Positions 40,267 to 40,917 of a stretch of DNA of 40,917 nt are shown here, piece by piece. Position 1 is the first letter of the stretch; every line of letters begins with the position of its first letter. Source of the DNA: an uncultured Roseicyclus sp. (GTDB taxonomy: Bacteria; Pseudomonadota; Alphaproteobacteria; Rhodobacterales; Rhodobacteraceae); the NCBI GenBank assembly GCA_937139335.1, contig CAKZPN010000078.1, positions 1 to 40,917 on the forward strand. Reading direction: 5' to 3'. The translations under genes and the position numbers were made by a program. The notes below the pieces were generated by a model. That model saw nothing but the letters and a program-made list of their open reading frames with translations, did no database searches and had not been told where the DNA came from.

Positions 40267-40917
40267 CTAAACCACCACCTCCACCCGCTCCTGCTCCCCG
40301 ACCCCAAACACCCTCTTATACCGCAAGATCTCCGCCTCGGGCCCCATCGCCTTCTCGGGGTTGTCCGACAGCTTCACCGTGGGCCGGCCGTTCGCCGCGA
40401 CAGCCTTGCACACGAGGGAGAAGGGCGCCAATGCGTCATCGGCGACCAGCCCGCGGAAATCGTTGGTGAGCAGCGTCCCCCAGCCGAAGCTGACGCGGAC
40501 GCGGCCGGAGAAGCGGGCGTGAAGCTCCTCGATCTTGTCGACGTCGAGGCCGTCGGAGAAGATCACCAGCTTCTCGCGCGGGTCCTCGCCGCGAGCGTGC
40601 CACCAGGCGATGGCGGCCTCGGCCCCCGCGGCGGGATCGCCCGAGTCGATGCGGATGCCGGTCCATTGCGTGAGCCAGTCGGGCGCGCGGGCGAGAAAGC
40701 CCTCGGTCCCGTAGGTGTCGGGCAGGATGATGCGCAGGTTGCCGGAATGCTCCTCGTGCCAATCGGAGAGCACGTCGTAGGGGGCGGCGGCGAGCGCGGC
40801 GTCAGTGTCGGCGAGGGCGGCGTAGACCATGGGGAGTTCATGGGCGTTGGTGCCGATCGCCTCGAGGTCGCGGTTCTTGGCGATGAGGCAGTTGGAGGTG
40901 CCGGTGAAGGCGGGGCC
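40267..40917 (-). CDS. pncB: Nicotinate phosphoribosyltransferase (C-terminal part)
   Basis: The last 216 residues are visible; the start lies beyond the right edge, and the frame is open to the window end. [36 protein letters not shown] with the catalytic-region His, [40 protein letters not shown] and [13 protein letters not shown] are the conserved PncB active-site strands. It makes nicotinate mononucleotide from nicotinate and PRPP in NAD salvage. The M at 40830 is internal, not the start. Confidence 0.95.
   Translation of the reverse strand, partial: GPAFTGTSNCLIAKNRDLEAIGTNAHELPMVYAALADTDAALAAAPYDVLSDWHEEHSGNLRIILPDTYGTEGFLARAPDWLTQWTGIRIDSGDPAAGAEAAIAWWHARGEDPREKLVIFSDGLDVDKIEELHARFSGRVRVSFGWGTLLTNDFRGLVADDALAPFSLVCKAVAANGRPTVKLSDNPEKAMGPEAEILRYKRVFGVGEQERVEVVV

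Noticed and set aside
1..40917. tRNA genes, CRISPR arrays, insertion sequences or prophage
   Set aside because: All gaps were read on both strands; no cloverleaf, regularly spaced repeats, transposase or phage gene was found.

Overview
The window is a chromosomal segment of a GC-rich alphaproteobacterium, most likely a member of the Rhodobacterales (Roseobacter/Paracoccaceae type). The protein sequences, the neighbour sets dnaX-ybaB-recR, dapA-trmO-smpB and copA-cueR, the weak -10 boxes and the small SRP RNA all fit this. No tRNA, rRNA, insertion sequence, prophage or CRISPR array was seen. Almost all of it is ordinary core chromosome. The exceptions are a surface-polysaccharide island (about 15.8-23.3 kb) and a small AT-rich islet (about 38.5-40.2 kb).

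Layout. 1-4.0 kb, minus strand: dnaX, a YbaB nucleoid protein, recR, a hemolysin-III-like membrane protein and the 5' part of etfB. 4.1-4.6 kb: a small membrane protein (+) and the SRP RNA (-). 4.7-7.4 kb, minus: a three-gene ABC importer of the NitT/TauT/NMT1 type. 7.5-9.4 kb: a CpdB-like cyclic-nucleotide phosphodiesterase/nucleotidase without a visible signal peptide. 9.6-11.9 kb, plus: nudC, a sulfotransferase-like gene and an SRPBCC protein. 11.9-15.8 kb, minus: copA-cueR copper efflux under a MerR-type promoter, then a DMT exporter. 15.8-23.3 kb, minus: rfbC-rfbB-sulfotransferase-rfbD-rfbA, then a large two-domain glycosyltransferase overlapping a second sulfotransferase. Together these would make dTDP-L-rhamnose and probably assemble and sulfate a surface glycan.

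23.4-28.5 kb holds three haem genes (hemC and hemE divergent, hemF further on), an FAD amine oxidase and an outer-membrane beta-barrel protein. 28.8-32.2 kb holds two peptidoglycan enzymes, a D,D-carboxypeptidase with a SPOR domain and a soluble lytic transglycosylase. 32.4-37.6 kb, plus, is a run of dapA, trmO, smpB, a sulfurtransferase, a GNAT acetyltransferase, an aromatic aminotransferase and a queuosine-precursor transporter. 40.3 kb to the end is pncB, cut by the window edge.

The most unusual stretch is 37.65-38.47 kb, around arfB (stop-codon-independent ribosome rescue). A TTGACA promoter element is followed by a 16-base perfect complement of the 16S rRNA 3' end. That sequence forms an extreme Shine-Dalgarno in front of an 18-codon micro-ORF. 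Next come an internal anti-Shine-Dalgarno-like sequence, a strong intrinsic terminator, three GTACACA repeats at exact 11-bp steps, a duplicated copy of the arfB start region, and finally a 13-bp palindrome that contains the arfB stop codon. I recognise no described RNA family here. My working idea is a ribosome-sensing leader or an independent small RNA next to a ribosome-rescue gene. This is an inference that needs expression and conservation data.
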